Assembly (NCBI GenBank): GCA_965197455.1
Contig: OZ240208.1
Coordinates: forward strand, 1,116,001-1,180,000
Length of the DNA stretch: 64,000 nt
Reading direction: 5' to 3'
DNA from: JAGWBD01 sp965197455
GTDB taxonomy: Bacteria > Chloroflexota > Anaerolineae > Aggregatilineales > Phototrophicaceae
Shown here one piece after another: positions 35,214-43,796 of this stretch. The first letter of the stretch is position 1. Each line of letters starts with the position of its first letter. The position numbers were made by a program, and so were the translations under genes. The notes below the pieces were generated by a model. It was not told the DNA's origin, did not search any database, and saw only the letters and a list, made by a program, of their open reading frames with translations.

Positions 35214-35792
35214 TTAATTCGCTGCACCAGCCAGGCCCAGTTCATCCGCCGCACCTTGCATGGCTGTCAGGACCACGGTGATGTGTTCGTCCAGCGGCAC
35301 ACCCAGATTTGACGCCGCGTGCTCTATCTCCTGGCGGTTGACCGGCGCGGCGAAGGAGCGGTCCTTCCACTTGCGGCGCACGGAGCGCAGCTTCACGTCA
35401 TGCACGCTTTTGGAGGGCCGCACCAGTGTGACCGCGACCAGAAAACCAGTCAGTTCGTCCACGGCCAGCAGCGCTTTCTCCATGTCGCTCTCCGGCGCAA
35501 CGCCGGTGATTTCCTCCGCGTGCGAGAGGATGGCGCGGATGATGGTCTCGTCCACGCCCAGTTCGCGCAGAATGCGCGAACCGACGATCGGGTGACCGTC
35601 CACGGCCACGTCCGGATTCTGCTCGTAATCAAAATCGTGCAGCAGCCCAACCCTGCCCCACAGCTCCGGGTCCGCCCCGAAGCGCGGCGCATAGGCGCGC
35701 ATGGCCGCCTCAACCGCCAGCATGTGGCGCCGCAGCGACGGGCTCGCCGTGTGCGCCGTCACCAGTTCCCAGGCCGCTTCACGTGTGAGCAT
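35214..35792 (-). CDS. HD-domain metal-dependent phosphohydrolase-like protein
   Basis: 192 residues, one HD domain: His in SLRRHMLAVEAAM, the HD pair in GLLHDFDYE, DGHPIVGSRI and the Asp in LLAVDELTGFL. HAEE lies in ILSHAEEITG. Such proteins often hydrolyse nucleotides or nucleotide signals, but no specific substrate can be read. It is the promoter-proximal gene of the M42 cluster and was once duplicated together with it (relic at 33867). The ATG at 35792 follows GGGGGAA. Confidence 0.85.
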   Translation of the reverse strand: MLTREAAWELVTAHTASPSLRRHMLAVEAAMRAYAPRFGADPELWGRVGLLHDFDYEQNPDVAVDGHPIVGSRILRELGVDETIIRAILSHAEEITGVAPESDMEKALLAVDELTGFLVAVTLVRPSKSVHDVKLRSVRRKWKDRSFAAPVNRQEIEHAASNLGVPLDEHITVVLTAMQGAADELGLAGAAN

Positions 35793-35822
35793 GGTTCCCC
35801 CTGTCCTGTGCTGTCACTGACT

Positions 35823-37223
35823 TCATTGACGAATGCCGCCGCGCGTCATGGCTGCCGCGTCCAGCGCAGCGTCCGCTTCCGCAGCATCCAGATAGCCCAG
35901 CTCAACCACCACCTCGCGGATGCTGCGCCCTTCCGCCAGCGCCTTCTTCGCAACTTCTGCGCCGCGCTGATAGCCGATAAGCGGGTTGAGCGCCGTCACC
36001 AGAATCGGGTTGCGCGCCAGCCAGGCTTCCGCCGCCTCGCGGTTGATGACGAGCCCGCTCACGCACTTTTCGCTGAAAGCGTTCACCGCGCCAATCATCA
36101 CCTGCATCATTTCATTAAGATTGTGCGCGATGACCGGCATCATCACGTTCAGCTCCAGCTGACCCGCCTGCGCCGCCAAAGTTACTGTCAAATCATTGCC
36201 CATCACGTGGAACATGGCCATGTTCAGCATTTCAGCCATCACCGGGTTTACCTTGCCCGGCATGATCGATGAGCCCGGCTGCACTGGCGGACAGCTGATC
36301 TCGGCCAGCCCGGTGGTCGGCCCACTGGCAAGCAGGCGAATGTCATTGGCGATGCGCGTGAAGTCCTGCGCCGCAGCCCGCAGCGCGCCCGAAAAAAAGC
36401 AGGCGTCCTGCATCGATTGCATCGACTCGAAAAGGTCGTCCGATTCACGGAGCGTCAGACCAGTGAATTGCGTCAGCTGCGCCACCATGCGCGCATGGTA
36501 TTCGGGATGCGCATTGAGGCCGCTGCCGTTGGCGGTGCCGCCGATACCGATGCGTCGCAGGCCCTCGGCCGCCAGCCGCAGCTTCTCGCAATTGCGTTCG
36601 ATGGCGCTGGCGTAGGCGCCGAATTCCTGACCCAGACGGATGGGCACCGCGTCCTGCAGATGCGTACGTCCGCTTTTGACGACGTCGTCTGCCGCCTGGG
36701 CTTGCGCGCGAAAAGCCAATGCACAGGCAGCCAGACAATCCAGCAGTTCGTCAAGGCGCCACAGCACCCCCAGACGGATTGCCGTAGGAATGGTGTCGTT
36801 GGTGCTCTGCGCCATGTTGACGTGGTCGTTGGCGTTGACCGGTCCTGTCTTGCTCGTCAGGTCGTGGCCCAGCAAGGCGTTGGCGCGGTTGGCGATGACT
36901 TCGTTGACGTTCATGTTGTGGCTGGTGCCGGCGCCGGCCTGGAAGGGGTCGACCACGAATTCATCGTTCAACTGACCGGCAATCACTTCATCCGCCGCCG
37001 CGATGATGGCCTGCGCCAACTCCGGCTCCAGCAAGCCCAGCGCCTGATTCACCACCGCCGCGCAGCGCTTGATGACGGCCATGCTCCAGATGAAGGCCGG
37101 CCAGGGCCGCAGCCCGCTGACCGGAAAGTTTTCCACCGCGCGTTGCGTCTGCGCGCCGTACCAGGCATTGGCTGGTACCCGCACCTCACCGAGCGAATCC
37201 CGCTCGACCCGATTCTGCGACAT
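35823..37223 (-). CDS. aspA: Aspartase/fumarase superfamily lyase, probably aspartate ammonia-lyase
   Basis: 466 residues. The superfamily signature GSSIMPGKVNP is present, as are AGAGTSHNMNVNEVIANRA and HVNMAQSTND. Several blocks look more like aspartase than class II fumarase: GRTHLQDAVPI (fumarases usually have HLMDATP), GKVNPVM and AGQLELNVMMPV. The reaction would be L-aspartate to fumarate and ammonia; fumarate hydratase remains the alternative. The start at ATG 37223 has GGAGGCGGGG 4-13 bases upstream. The gene follows the sodA terminator and is 30 bases upstream of the HD gene. Confidence 0.85.
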   Translation of the reverse strand: MSQNRVERDSLGEVRVPANAWYGAQTQRAVENFPVSGLRPWPAFIWSMAVIKRCAAVVNQALGLLEPELAQAIIAAADEVIAGQLNDEFVVDPFQAGAGTSHNMNVNEVIANRANALLGHDLTSKTGPVNANDHVNMAQSTNDTIPTAIRLGVLWRLDELLDCLAACALAFRAQAQAADDVVKSGRTHLQDAVPIRLGQEFGAYASAIERNCEKLRLAAEGLRRIGIGGTANGSGLNAHPEYHARMVAQLTQFTGLTLRESDDLFESMQSMQDACFFSGALRAAAQDFTRIANDIRLLASGPTTGLAEISCPPVQPGSSIMPGKVNPVMAEMLNMAMFHVMGNDLTVTLAAQAGQLELNVMMPVIAHNLNEMMQVMIGAVNAFSEKCVSGLVINREAAEAWLARNPILVTALNPLIGYQRGAEVAKKALAEGRSIREVVVELGYLDAAEADAALDAAAMTRGGIRQ

Positions 37224-37261
37224 CCCCGCCTCCATCTCTTCCGGCTGACGTTCAGCCGAAC

Positions 37262-37290
37262 AAAAAAGACGCCACGATTGTAGCGTCTTT
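37262..37290 (-). terminator. Rho-independent terminator of sodA
   Basis: On the minus strand AAAGACGC and GCGTCTTT form an 8-bp stem around a 10-base loop and run directly into six T (37267-37262). It starts 24 bases after the sodA stop. Confidence 0.85.
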
Positions 37291-37313
37291 CGTATTGATG
37301 ACTGGTGCCAGAC

Positions 37314-37934
37314 CTAGCCAGTAGCCGCATCGTAACGGCGTGACACCTCGGTCCAGTTGACCAGGTTGAAGAAGGCCGCGATGTAGGCCGGGCGCAGGTT
37401 CTGGTAGTTCAGATAGTAGGCGTGCTCCCAGACGTCCAGACCCAGTACGGGCGTCATGCCGTCCATCAGCGGCGAGTCCTGGTTCGGGGTGGAGGTGATG
37501 CTCAGGACGCCGGAGCTGTCCGTCACCAGCCAGGCCCAGCCAGAACCAAAGCGCGTCGCTGCCGCAGCGCTGAATTCCGCCATGAAACTGTCATTGTCGC
37601 CAAAGGCCGCGTGAAACGCAGTCCGAATGGCTTCGCTGGTTCCTTCACCGCTGTTGCCTCCGGGCGCAATCACGGTCCAGAACAGGTTGTGATTGACGAA
37701 ACCGCCGCCGTTGTTGCGCACGGCAGTCTGAATGCCTGCCGGCAAACTGCCCAGGTCAGCGACCAGGGCTTCGGCCGACATCCCTTGCAGATTGTCATGA
37801 CCCTCCAGCGCGGCGTTCAGGTTGGCAGTGTAGCTGGCGTGGTGTTTGGTGTGATGAATCTCCATGGTGCGCGCATCAATGTGCGGCTCCAGCGCGTCGT
37901 AGGCATACCCGAGTTCCGGCAGTTCAAAAGCCAT
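37314..37934 (-). CDS. sodA: Superoxide dismutase, Mn/Fe type
   Basis: 206 residues, normal. Metal ligands: H27 in MEIHHTKHH, H82 in GGGFVNHNLFW, D167 and H171 in LGLDVWEHAYYLNYQN. The GGGFVNHNLFW block and NQDSPLMDG suggest Mn or cambialistic use; metal choice cannot be fixed from sequence. No signal peptide, so it is cytoplasmic. The ATG at 37934 has GGAGG upstream; the longer open frame has no homology. A strong terminator follows. Confidence 0.95.
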   Translation of the reverse strand: MAFELPELGYAYDALEPHIDARTMEIHHTKHHASYTANLNAALEGHDNLQGMSAEALVADLGSLPAGIQTAVRNNGGGFVNHNLFWTVIAPGGNSGEGTSEAIRTAFHAAFGDNDSFMAEFSAAAATRFGSGWAWLVTDSSGVLSITSTPNQDSPLMDGMTPVLGLDVWEHAYYLNYQNLRPAYIAAFFNLVNWTEVSRRYDAATG

Positions 37935-38325
37935 TTGTTTCCTCCAGTCTGAATGTGGCGACTGCCGTGCCCGCGGCCACCGGGGGCAGCTCTGCACGAC
38001 AAGACGTTTGCAGCGATTCTACCACACTTGCCTCATACTGCGACAGACCCTGCGGCAAGTCTGCCGATCAGCTGATGGCCAGGTTGATGGCCGACTTATG
38101 GCCAACTATAGCCAACCCCGCCAGGCCCTGTTCGCACGTGCTAGGATAGACGTCGCGGCAGAGAAGACCCGGCATGACATCAGGCATTACAAATGAAGTG
38201 CGCACCGGTCGCACCCCGCTGCACCTCAGGCCGGTTCTCGCCGCAGCTGAAGTAGCTGCTTCTCTGGCTTCCACCTGCATCCGACTCTGCGTTCTGCTGG
38301 CCACGCCGGGCCAGCCAGAGCAACG
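37935..38325. other. Intergenic region between sodA and the first EamA gene
   Basis: 391 bases. A possible sodA -10 is TAGAAT on the minus strand (38018-38013), without a good -35. At 38073-38116 a run of four near-repeats, TGATGGCCA, TGATGGCCG, TATGGCCA and TATAGCCA, is spaced 10-12 bases apart. A 51-codon open frame at 38174-38329 overlaps the next start but looks non-coding. Confidence 0.4.
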
Positions 38326-39249
38326 ATGACTTCAGCGGCCCGTGTCGTGGCGCGTCCCGCATCGCAGAACGTGGCCCTGCTGGTACTCGTGGTCGCGCTG
38401 TTCCTGGCAGCCACCGGCATCATCACCATCCGATTCGCCCAGCAGGAGGGCATCCCGACGCCCATCATCGTCCTCGTGCGCCTGACACTGGGCACCCTGG
38501 TTTTCACGCCGTTCACCCTGCCGCGTCACGTCCCGCGCATCCGGCGCATGCCCCGGCGCGCATGGCGGCTGCTGCTGCTGGCCGGTATCTGCTTCTGCGG
38601 CGACCTGATGCTCTTTTCCGAAGCGCTCAAGTATGTCAACATCTTGCTGGCGACCCTCATTGTCAGCCTGATGCCGCTGATCACCGCCATGATGGAGCGC
38701 TATCTGCTCAAGGTGCCGTTACAGCGCTCGATGTATATCGGCATGTTGCTGGCGATGGCGGGAGTCCTGGTCATTGCCTTTGGCAGTTCGAGTGACACTG
38801 CCGACCTTGGCCCGCAGCCACTGCTCGGCGCCTTGCTTTCTCTCGCCGCCGTGACCTGCGCCAGCACCTATATCATCATTGGCCGCAAACTGCGAGCGCG
38901 CATTCCGACGCTCCCCTACACCTGGATGCTGTTCGGCGCCAGCACCCTGGTCGCACTGATTGTAGTGCTGCCCTCCATCGGCAGTCTGGGCGAATTTACA
39001 ATGCGGGGCCTTACGTGGGTGCTAATCGCCACTGTGTTAAGTCAGCTCGGGGCGCACCCGGCCTTCATCTTCGCCGTCGGCAGTCTCTCGCCCACACTCA
39101 TCAGCATCGCCTCTCAGTCCATCATCCTCTTCGGCAGTCTGCTGGCCTTCCTGTTTCTGGGCCAGACGCCCGGGATTCTGGAGATTGTCGGCGGCTCAAT
39201 CATTCTTGCCGGCGTTTTCTTCGCCGTCTACGGACAACGCCAGGCATGA
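38326..39249 (+). CDS. EamA (DMT superfamily) transporter, first of a tandem pair
   Basis: 307 residues with ten hydrophobic helices in two EamA halves (about 20-150 and 165-305). The first half has the typical LRLTLGTLVFTPF-like segment after helix 2 (VLVRLTLGTLVFTP). DMT proteins of this kind export amino acids or other metabolites; the substrate is unknown. The ATG at 38326 overlaps the end of a small open frame and has no clear ribosome site. Its stop overlaps the next ATG (ATGA), so the pair is coupled and may work as a heterodimer. Confidence 0.87.
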   Translation: MTSAARVVARPASQNVALLVLVVALFLAATGIITIRFAQQEGIPTPIIVLVRLTLGTLVFTPFTLPRHVPRIRRMPRRAWRLLLLAGICFCGDLMLFSEALKYVNILLATLIVSLMPLITAMMERYLLKVPLQRSMYIGMLLAMAGVLVIAFGSSSDTADLGPQPLLGALLSLAAVTCASTYIIIGRKLRARIPTLPYTWMLFGASTLVALIVVLPSIGSLGEFTMRGLTWVLIATVLSQLGAHPAFIFAVGSLSPTLISIASQSIILFGSLLAFLFLGQTPGILEIVGGSIILAGVFFAVYGQRQA

Positions 39250-40193
39250 GCACAGCCATAGCGGCCATGACCGCGCGCATTAACGCCGGTACACGAAGTC
39301 CCGCCCTGCCCTACGTCGTCATTATCCTCGGCTTGTTCATGGGATCCCTTGGCTCGCTTTATATTCGCGTCATTCTGGTAGCGGGCATGCCCACGGTCGC
39401 CATCGTCGCCGTCCGCCAGCTCATCTCCAGCCTGCTGCTGACTCCGATGATTCTGGTATTCTACCGGCATGAACTGAGTCAACTTTCCCGCCGCAACCTG
39501 CTCTTCGCCGTTCTGGCCGGGACTGTTCTGGCGGTGCGCTTTTATTTTATGTTTGAAGCCTTAAATAACTCCAGTATCCTGCTTACGGGAGTCTTCGGCG
39601 GCTCCGGCCCGCTGTGGGTTGCGTTGCTGGAAGTACTGTTGTTGCGGGCAGTTTTCACGCGCCGCGTCTGGGCTGGCGTTCTGTTGTCCCTGGCCGGTGG
39701 CGTGATCATTGCCATCGCCGGTTTGGATGGCGGGACCTCGCCAGGCGGAAACGCGCTCCTCGGCGCTATCTACAGCCTGACCGCGGCTTTCCTCTCCGCC
39801 TTCTACCTGAATTTCGGTCGACTGGCGCGCGGCCAGATTTCTTTACTCCCCTACCTGTGGCTTATCTTCAGCATCGCGGCCGTGATCTCCGTGGTCGTCG
39901 CGTTTCTGGCGGGCGTACCCCTGACCGGCTACAGCAACGACGCCTGGCTGGGGCTGCTGGGCCTCATCCTGACAGCCCAGATTTGCGGCCACGGTTCCAT
40001 GAACTTCGCACTGAAATACATGCCGGCCACCTTCATCAGCGTTTTCGCCCAGGTCACCACAGTGATCAGCGCTGTCGGCGCCTACATTGTGTTCGGTGAA
40101 CAGCCGGGGATCGGACAGGTGTTTGGCAGTCTGATAATCGTCGCCGGAATCACGCTGGTGACTTTCGGCCATTCTCGTCAGAAGTCGGACTGA
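39246..40193 (+). CDS. EamA (DMT superfamily) transporter, second of a tandem pair
   Basis: 315 residues, ten hydrophobic helices, two EamA repeats. It contains VAVRQLISSLLLTPMI after helix 2 and GSLIIVAGITLVTFG at the end. It is distinct from the first copy, so an old duplication. The start is ATG 39246 by the ATGA overlap; an in-frame open region upstream overlaps the first gene in another frame and is ignored. Its end overlaps the SBP gene tail-to-tail by 16 bases. Confidence 0.87.
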   Translation: MSTAIAAMTARINAGTRSPALPYVVIILGLFMGSLGSLYIRVILVAGMPTVAIVAVRQLISSLLLTPMILVFYRHELSQLSRRNLLFAVLAGTVLAVRFYFMFEALNNSSILLTGVFGGSGPLWVALLEVLLLRAVFTRRVWAGVLLSLAGGVIIAIAGLDGGTSPGGNALLGAIYSLTAAFLSAFYLNFGRLARGQISLLPYLWLIFSIAAVISVVVAFLAGVPLTGYSNDAWLGLLGLILTAQICGHGSMNFALKYMPATFISVFAQVTTVISAVGAYIVFGEQPGIGQVFGSLIIVAGITLVTFGHSRQKSD

Positions 40194-41854
40194 AACAGCA
40201 GTTTTTCCAGCGCCGGTGCCGGCATCACAGGCGCCAGCAACTGCGCCAGCGTTCCGTCGCGCGCCATCGCCTCCAACGCGACCTCCACCTGATGCCGAAA
40301 TTCGGGATCATTCGGGGGCAGCGCCAGGCCGCGCCAGTGACGCGAGTACCAGGGATCGCAACCCTGACAGCGCGTGGTCAGCTTCAGCCAGCCAGGGCTC
40401 GTCTCCATTGGCTCCAGCAGACGCAGGCTGTCCGCGAAGACCGCGTCAACATCGCCCTCGATGACCAGATGCCAGGGGATGTCCTGGTCACGAAGGACAG
40501 TAAATACGTTGATGTCGACGTTGACGCTTTCGATCAGCTCCTGCGCTCGCTCCTCGCTGCCAGGTTCGCTGGACAACACGCCAAGCCACAGATTGCGCAA
40601 GGCGCGGAAGTTGTTGATGTCGCTGCTGGCCGGAACCAGCATGCGTTCCCCGTGCAGCATGAGCGGCGCGCTGTATTCCACCTGGTTCGCCCAGTCCCAG
40701 TTCAGCAGCGAGCCCACGACCAGGTCAGCCGCGCCAGCCGCGAGCAGCTCCAGCGGCGGGCCGGCGACCGGCTCAAGCAGGACTCCCAGGCGCAGCGCGA
40801 GCTCTTCCGCGAGGGCGTTGCGCCAGGCCGCCAGTCGTTGTTCGCTGGCTGAAGCGTCTGGCGCTGCCGGCTCCAGACCCCCTACCCGCAGCGTCAACCC
40901 CTGTTCCAGGCGTGTCAGAACCGATTGCGCAGGTGGCTCCTCAGGCAGCAAGAAATCGGCCGGTTGTGGCGCGTTTTCGCCCAGTCCCTCCCAGATGACG
41001 ATCTGGTCATGGGGCAAGCGGCTGCCTGGGAAATTTGCGTCGTGAATTTCCGCCATGCGCCCGCTTGCCGTCAGGAATTGCAGGCTGCGGTTGATCAGGT
41101 TGCGCATCGCAGAATCGCCAGGCCGCACTGCCAGAACATGGGGCTCATGTTCGAGCGCCTCGTCCAGCAAGCGCAGCTCGCCTGGCAACATGAAGTCACG
41201 CAAGGTCAGGCGGCTGTCTACCAGGCCGTCAATGGCTCCCTCAAGCAATGCCTGTCTGGCGCTGTCCAGCGTATAAAAGCTGCGCACCGGCACACGCAGT
41301 CCATTGCGCGCCTGCCAGCGCGCCACAGCATTCTCGGCGCGCGCACCAGCCACGACACCCAGCAAGCGCCCGTTCATCTGTGCCAGCGTGGTTGCGTCAT
41401 CATCTTCGCGCAGCATCAGCGCCTGCGCGCCGCGATAGTGACTTTGGCAGAACTCCATGCTGCGCCGGTCATCCTTCGGCTTCACCAGCGCCGCCGCCAG
41501 GTAATCCACCGCGCCGCTGCGCAACAGCTCCGTCGCCGATTGCCGCGTGACCTGCACGAAATCCAGCTCGACGCCCCATTCAACAGCCATGCTGCGCGCA
41601 ATGTCAGCTTCCATGCCCACCACCTCACCCCGGATGTTCAGCAGGCCGAAAGGTGGCGCGTTGAAGAGAATGCCAACGCGGACACGACCTTCGCGCACGA
41701 TGCGCGCGACGGCGGATTCCTTTGGCAGCGGCAATGGTGCTATCGCGGGCCAGGGAACCGGCGTCGGTGGCACGAGTGTGGGCACAGGCTCCAGCTGGGC
41801 CAGAGCGGCTGCGGGCAGCAGCGCCAACAGCAGGGCCAGCAGCAGGGTCAACAC
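40178..41854 (-). CDS. Secreted protein with two tandem SBP_bac_3 (amino acid-type) solute-binding domains
   Basis: 558 residues. The N-terminus (LTLLLALLLALLPAAALAQ) is a signal peptide, followed by a Pro-rich linker (VPTLVPPTPVPWPAIAPLP). Domain 1 (about 50-275) starts GRVRVGILFNAPPFGLLN with the usual GMEADIARSMA. Domain 2 (about 315-550) has the same fold in a more degenerate form (LTLRVGGLEP..., GAADLVVGSLLNWDW, SAPLMLHGERM). No permease or ATPase lies nearby. The start is GTG 41854, which overlaps the nadD stop by 7 bases. Sensor or transport partner cannot be told. Confidence 0.82.
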   Translation of the reverse strand: MLTLLLALLLALLPAAALAQLEPVPTLVPPTPVPWPAIAPLPLPKESAVARIVREGRVRVGILFNAPPFGLLNIRGEVVGMEADIARSMAVEWGVELDFVQVTRQSATELLRSGAVDYLAAALVKPKDDRRSMEFCQSHYRGAQALMLREDDDATTLAQMNGRLLGVVAGARAENAVARWQARNGLRVPVRSFYTLDSARQALLEGAIDGLVDSRLTLRDFMLPGELRLLDEALEHEPHVLAVRPGDSAMRNLINRSLQFLTASGRMAEIHDANFPGSRLPHDQIVIWEGLGENAPQPADFLLPEEPPAQSVLTRLEQGLTLRVGGLEPAAPDASASEQRLAAWRNALAEELALRLGVLLEPVAGPPLELLAAGAADLVVGSLLNWDWANQVEYSAPLMLHGERMLVPASSDINNFRALRNLWLGVLSSEPGSEERAQELIESVNVDINVFTVLRDQDIPWHLVIEGDVDAVFADSLRLLEPMETSPGWLKLTTRCQGCDPWYSRHWRGLALPPNDPEFRHQVEVALEAMARDGTLAQLLAPVMPAPALEKLLFQSDF

Positions 41855-42459
41855 GCGCGGTACAGTCCGTGTTCTGCGATGAAGTCGAGCACGGCTGGTG
41901 GCAGCAGGTCGCTGGCGTCGCCGCCCGCGCGCAGCTGCACAGCGATTTCCCTGGAAGCCATCACGAAAGGACCGCAGTCAATCATGTCCACCCGCTGTGC
42001 CAGACCGGGCAGCAGCGCAGCGTGCATATCCGGCCGCACTGTCACGCCCGGGCGCGGCACAACCGCCAGCCGACACAGCGCGATCAGCTCCTGTGGCCGG
42101 TGCCAGTCCGGCAAATCACGCAGGGAGTCCGCGCCCATCACGAACCACAGCGCGGCGTCGGGATGGGCCGCGCGCAAAAGACGCAGGCTATCCAGCGAAT
42201 AGTGCGGGCCGGGTCGGTCAATGTCCAGGCGCGAGAGTTGTAGCCCTCGCCTGCCAGCCAGCGCGCATTGCAACATGGCCACGCGCTCTGCAGCAGGCGT
42301 CTTCGGTTGTCCGCGTTTGTGGGGCGGATCGGCGGCGGGCATGAAGAGCAGCTGTGTCAGGGACAGCGCAGCGCGGACGGCCTCCGCCAGCGCCAGGTGA
42401 CCGTTGTGGGGTGGGTCAAAGGTGCCGCCCAGCACGCCAATGCGTTCCCCCTGTGTCAC
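41848..42459 (-). CDS. nadD: Nicotinate-nucleotide adenylyltransferase NadD
   Basis: 203 residues. Adenylates nicotinate mononucleotide in NAD synthesis. Motifs: GVLGGTFDPPHNGHLALAE (H-x-G-H nucleotidyltransferase site), MPAADPPHK, LWFVMGADSLRDLPDW and the ISxTxxR position replaced by MASREIAVQLRAGGD. The start is GTG 42459 with GAGG 6 bases upstream; a longer frame from 42501 would overlap obgE and adds a basic tail with no homology. It is in the tig-clpP-clpX-obgE-nadD order, a neighbourhood (obgE-nadD) common in bacteria. Confidence 0.93.
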   Translation of the reverse strand: MTQGERIGVLGGTFDPPHNGHLALAEAVRAALSLTQLLFMPAADPPHKRGQPKTPAAERVAMLQCALAGRRGLQLSRLDIDRPGPHYSLDSLRLLRAAHPDAALWFVMGADSLRDLPDWHRPQELIALCRLAVVPRPGVTVRPDMHAALLPGLAQRVDMIDCGPFVMASREIAVQLRAGGDASDLLPPAVLDFIAEHGLYRAC

Positions 42460-42484
42460 GCGTGACCTCTTCCCCTGCCGCCCC

Positions 42485-43750
42485 TCAATCCGACCATTCA
42501 AGCTCGAAATCGCCGATGTAGACCGTATCCCCCGGCTGAATGCCTGCCGCTTCCAGCGCCGTCGTCACCCCCAGCGCGCCCAGAATACGCTGGAAGCGCA
42601 TGACTGCCTCGTCATGGTCCCAGTAGGTCATCGCTGCCGCGCGTTCAATGCGCGCGCCGCTCACCAGGAAGCTGCCATCCACTGCCGGACGGACGGTAAA
42701 GTCGAGCGCGGGATCCGGCATATCAGGCATCACAACGACGTCTGGCTGGCTTTCCTGTGTCGGTTCCGGCAAATCGGCGTGAACGCGCAGTAATTCGCCG
42801 ATAAAGGCCGGCAGCTGCTCGCGCGTCATGGCTGAAATGGCCAATGGCTCAACTCCCAGCTCGCGCAGGGTGCTGGACAGGGCCGGCCAGCGTTCAGCAG
42901 CTTCCGGTAAATCCAGCTTGTTGAACACCACAATTTGTGGCTTTTCAGCCAGATGTTCGTCGAAGAGCGTCAGTTCCACATTGATCTGGTTGAAGTCCGC
43001 CAGCGGGTCCGGGCTGGCGCCATCCAGCAGATGCACCAGCATACGGGTGCGCTGCACATGACGCAGGAAGGCATGTCCCAGGCCCACCCCCATGTGCGCC
43101 CCCTCGATCAGACCGGGAATGTCGGCGAGTACCAGTTCGCTGTCGTCGCGCCGCAGTACGCCCAGATTCGGCTCGAGCGTCGTGAAGGGGTAGCTGGCGA
43201 TGCGCGGGCGTGCGTTGCTGAGCACCGACAACAGCGTCGATTTGCCGGCGTTGGGGACGCCCACCAGGCCGACGTCCGCCATCAGACGCAACTCCAGCTG
43301 CAGCCGTCGCTCCCGGCCCGGCTCCCCCTTTTCGGCCATACGCGGCGCCTGGCGCGCTGACGAGCGAAAGCGCGCGTTGCCGCGACCGCCGCGACCTCCA
43401 CGCGCAACCACCAGCTGCGCATCCGGCTGCACCAGGTCGCCCAGCACGGCGCCGCTGGCAGCATCGCGCACAATTGTGCCGGCGGGTACCTGCAACTCAA
43501 GTTGAGACGCGCTGGGCCCTGTCTGGTTGTTGGGGCCGCCGCGACCGCCATCCTTCGCCTGAAAACGGGAGCGTTGCTGGAACCAGGAAAGTGTACTGAC
43601 TTTGGGATTGACCACCAGCACGACGTCGCCGCCATGGCCGCCATCGCCACCGGCGGGGCCGCCACGCGGCACAAACTTTTCGCGCCGGAAATGAATCAGA
43701 CCGTCGCCGCCGCTGCCGCTGCAAACCAGGATTTCAGCTTCGTCGATCAT
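42485..43750 (-). CDS. obgE: GTPase Obg/CgtA with OCT domain
   Basis: 421 residues. The glycine-rich OBG fold (1-156) has FRREKFVPRGGPAGGDGGHG and GGRGGRGNARF. The GTPase domain has GVPNAGKST (G1), DIPGLIEGA (G3), NKLD (G4) and SAM (G5). A C-terminal OCT domain ends YIGDFELEW. Obg assists 50S assembly and stress signalling. The ATG at 43750 has AGG motifs upstream; it is 46 bases after the clpX stop. Confidence 0.95.
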   Translation of the reverse strand: MIDEAEILVCSGSGGDGLIHFRREKFVPRGGPAGGDGGHGGDVVLVVNPKVSTLSWFQQRSRFQAKDGGRGGPNNQTGPSASQLELQVPAGTIVRDAASGAVLGDLVQPDAQLVVARGGRGGRGNARFRSSARQAPRMAEKGEPGRERRLQLELRLMADVGLVGVPNAGKSTLLSVLSNARPRIASYPFTTLEPNLGVLRRDDSELVLADIPGLIEGAHMGVGLGHAFLRHVQRTRMLVHLLDGASPDPLADFNQINVELTLFDEHLAEKPQIVVFNKLDLPEAAERWPALSSTLRELGVEPLAISAMTREQLPAFIGELLRVHADLPEPTQESQPDVVVMPDMPDPALDFTVRPAVDGSFLVSGARIERAAAMTYWDHDEAVMRFQRILGALGVTTALEAAGIQPGDTVYIGDFELEWSD

Positions 43751-43796
43751 TGGGCACGCCTTGGTTGCCTGCCAACCCGGTCGGGTCGCCCGTCAC

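Noticed and set aside
35823..37223. Class II fumarase (fumC) as the only call for the lyase
   Set aside because: The HLQDAVPI, NPVM and AGQLELNVMMPV blocks are more like aspartase; fumarase was kept only as an alternative.
38174..38329. Small 51-codon open frame that ends in ATGA overlap with the first EamA gene
   Set aside because: No ribosome site, Ala/Thr/Arg-rich with no homology that I recognise; coupling cannot be excluded, but support is too thin to call it a gene.
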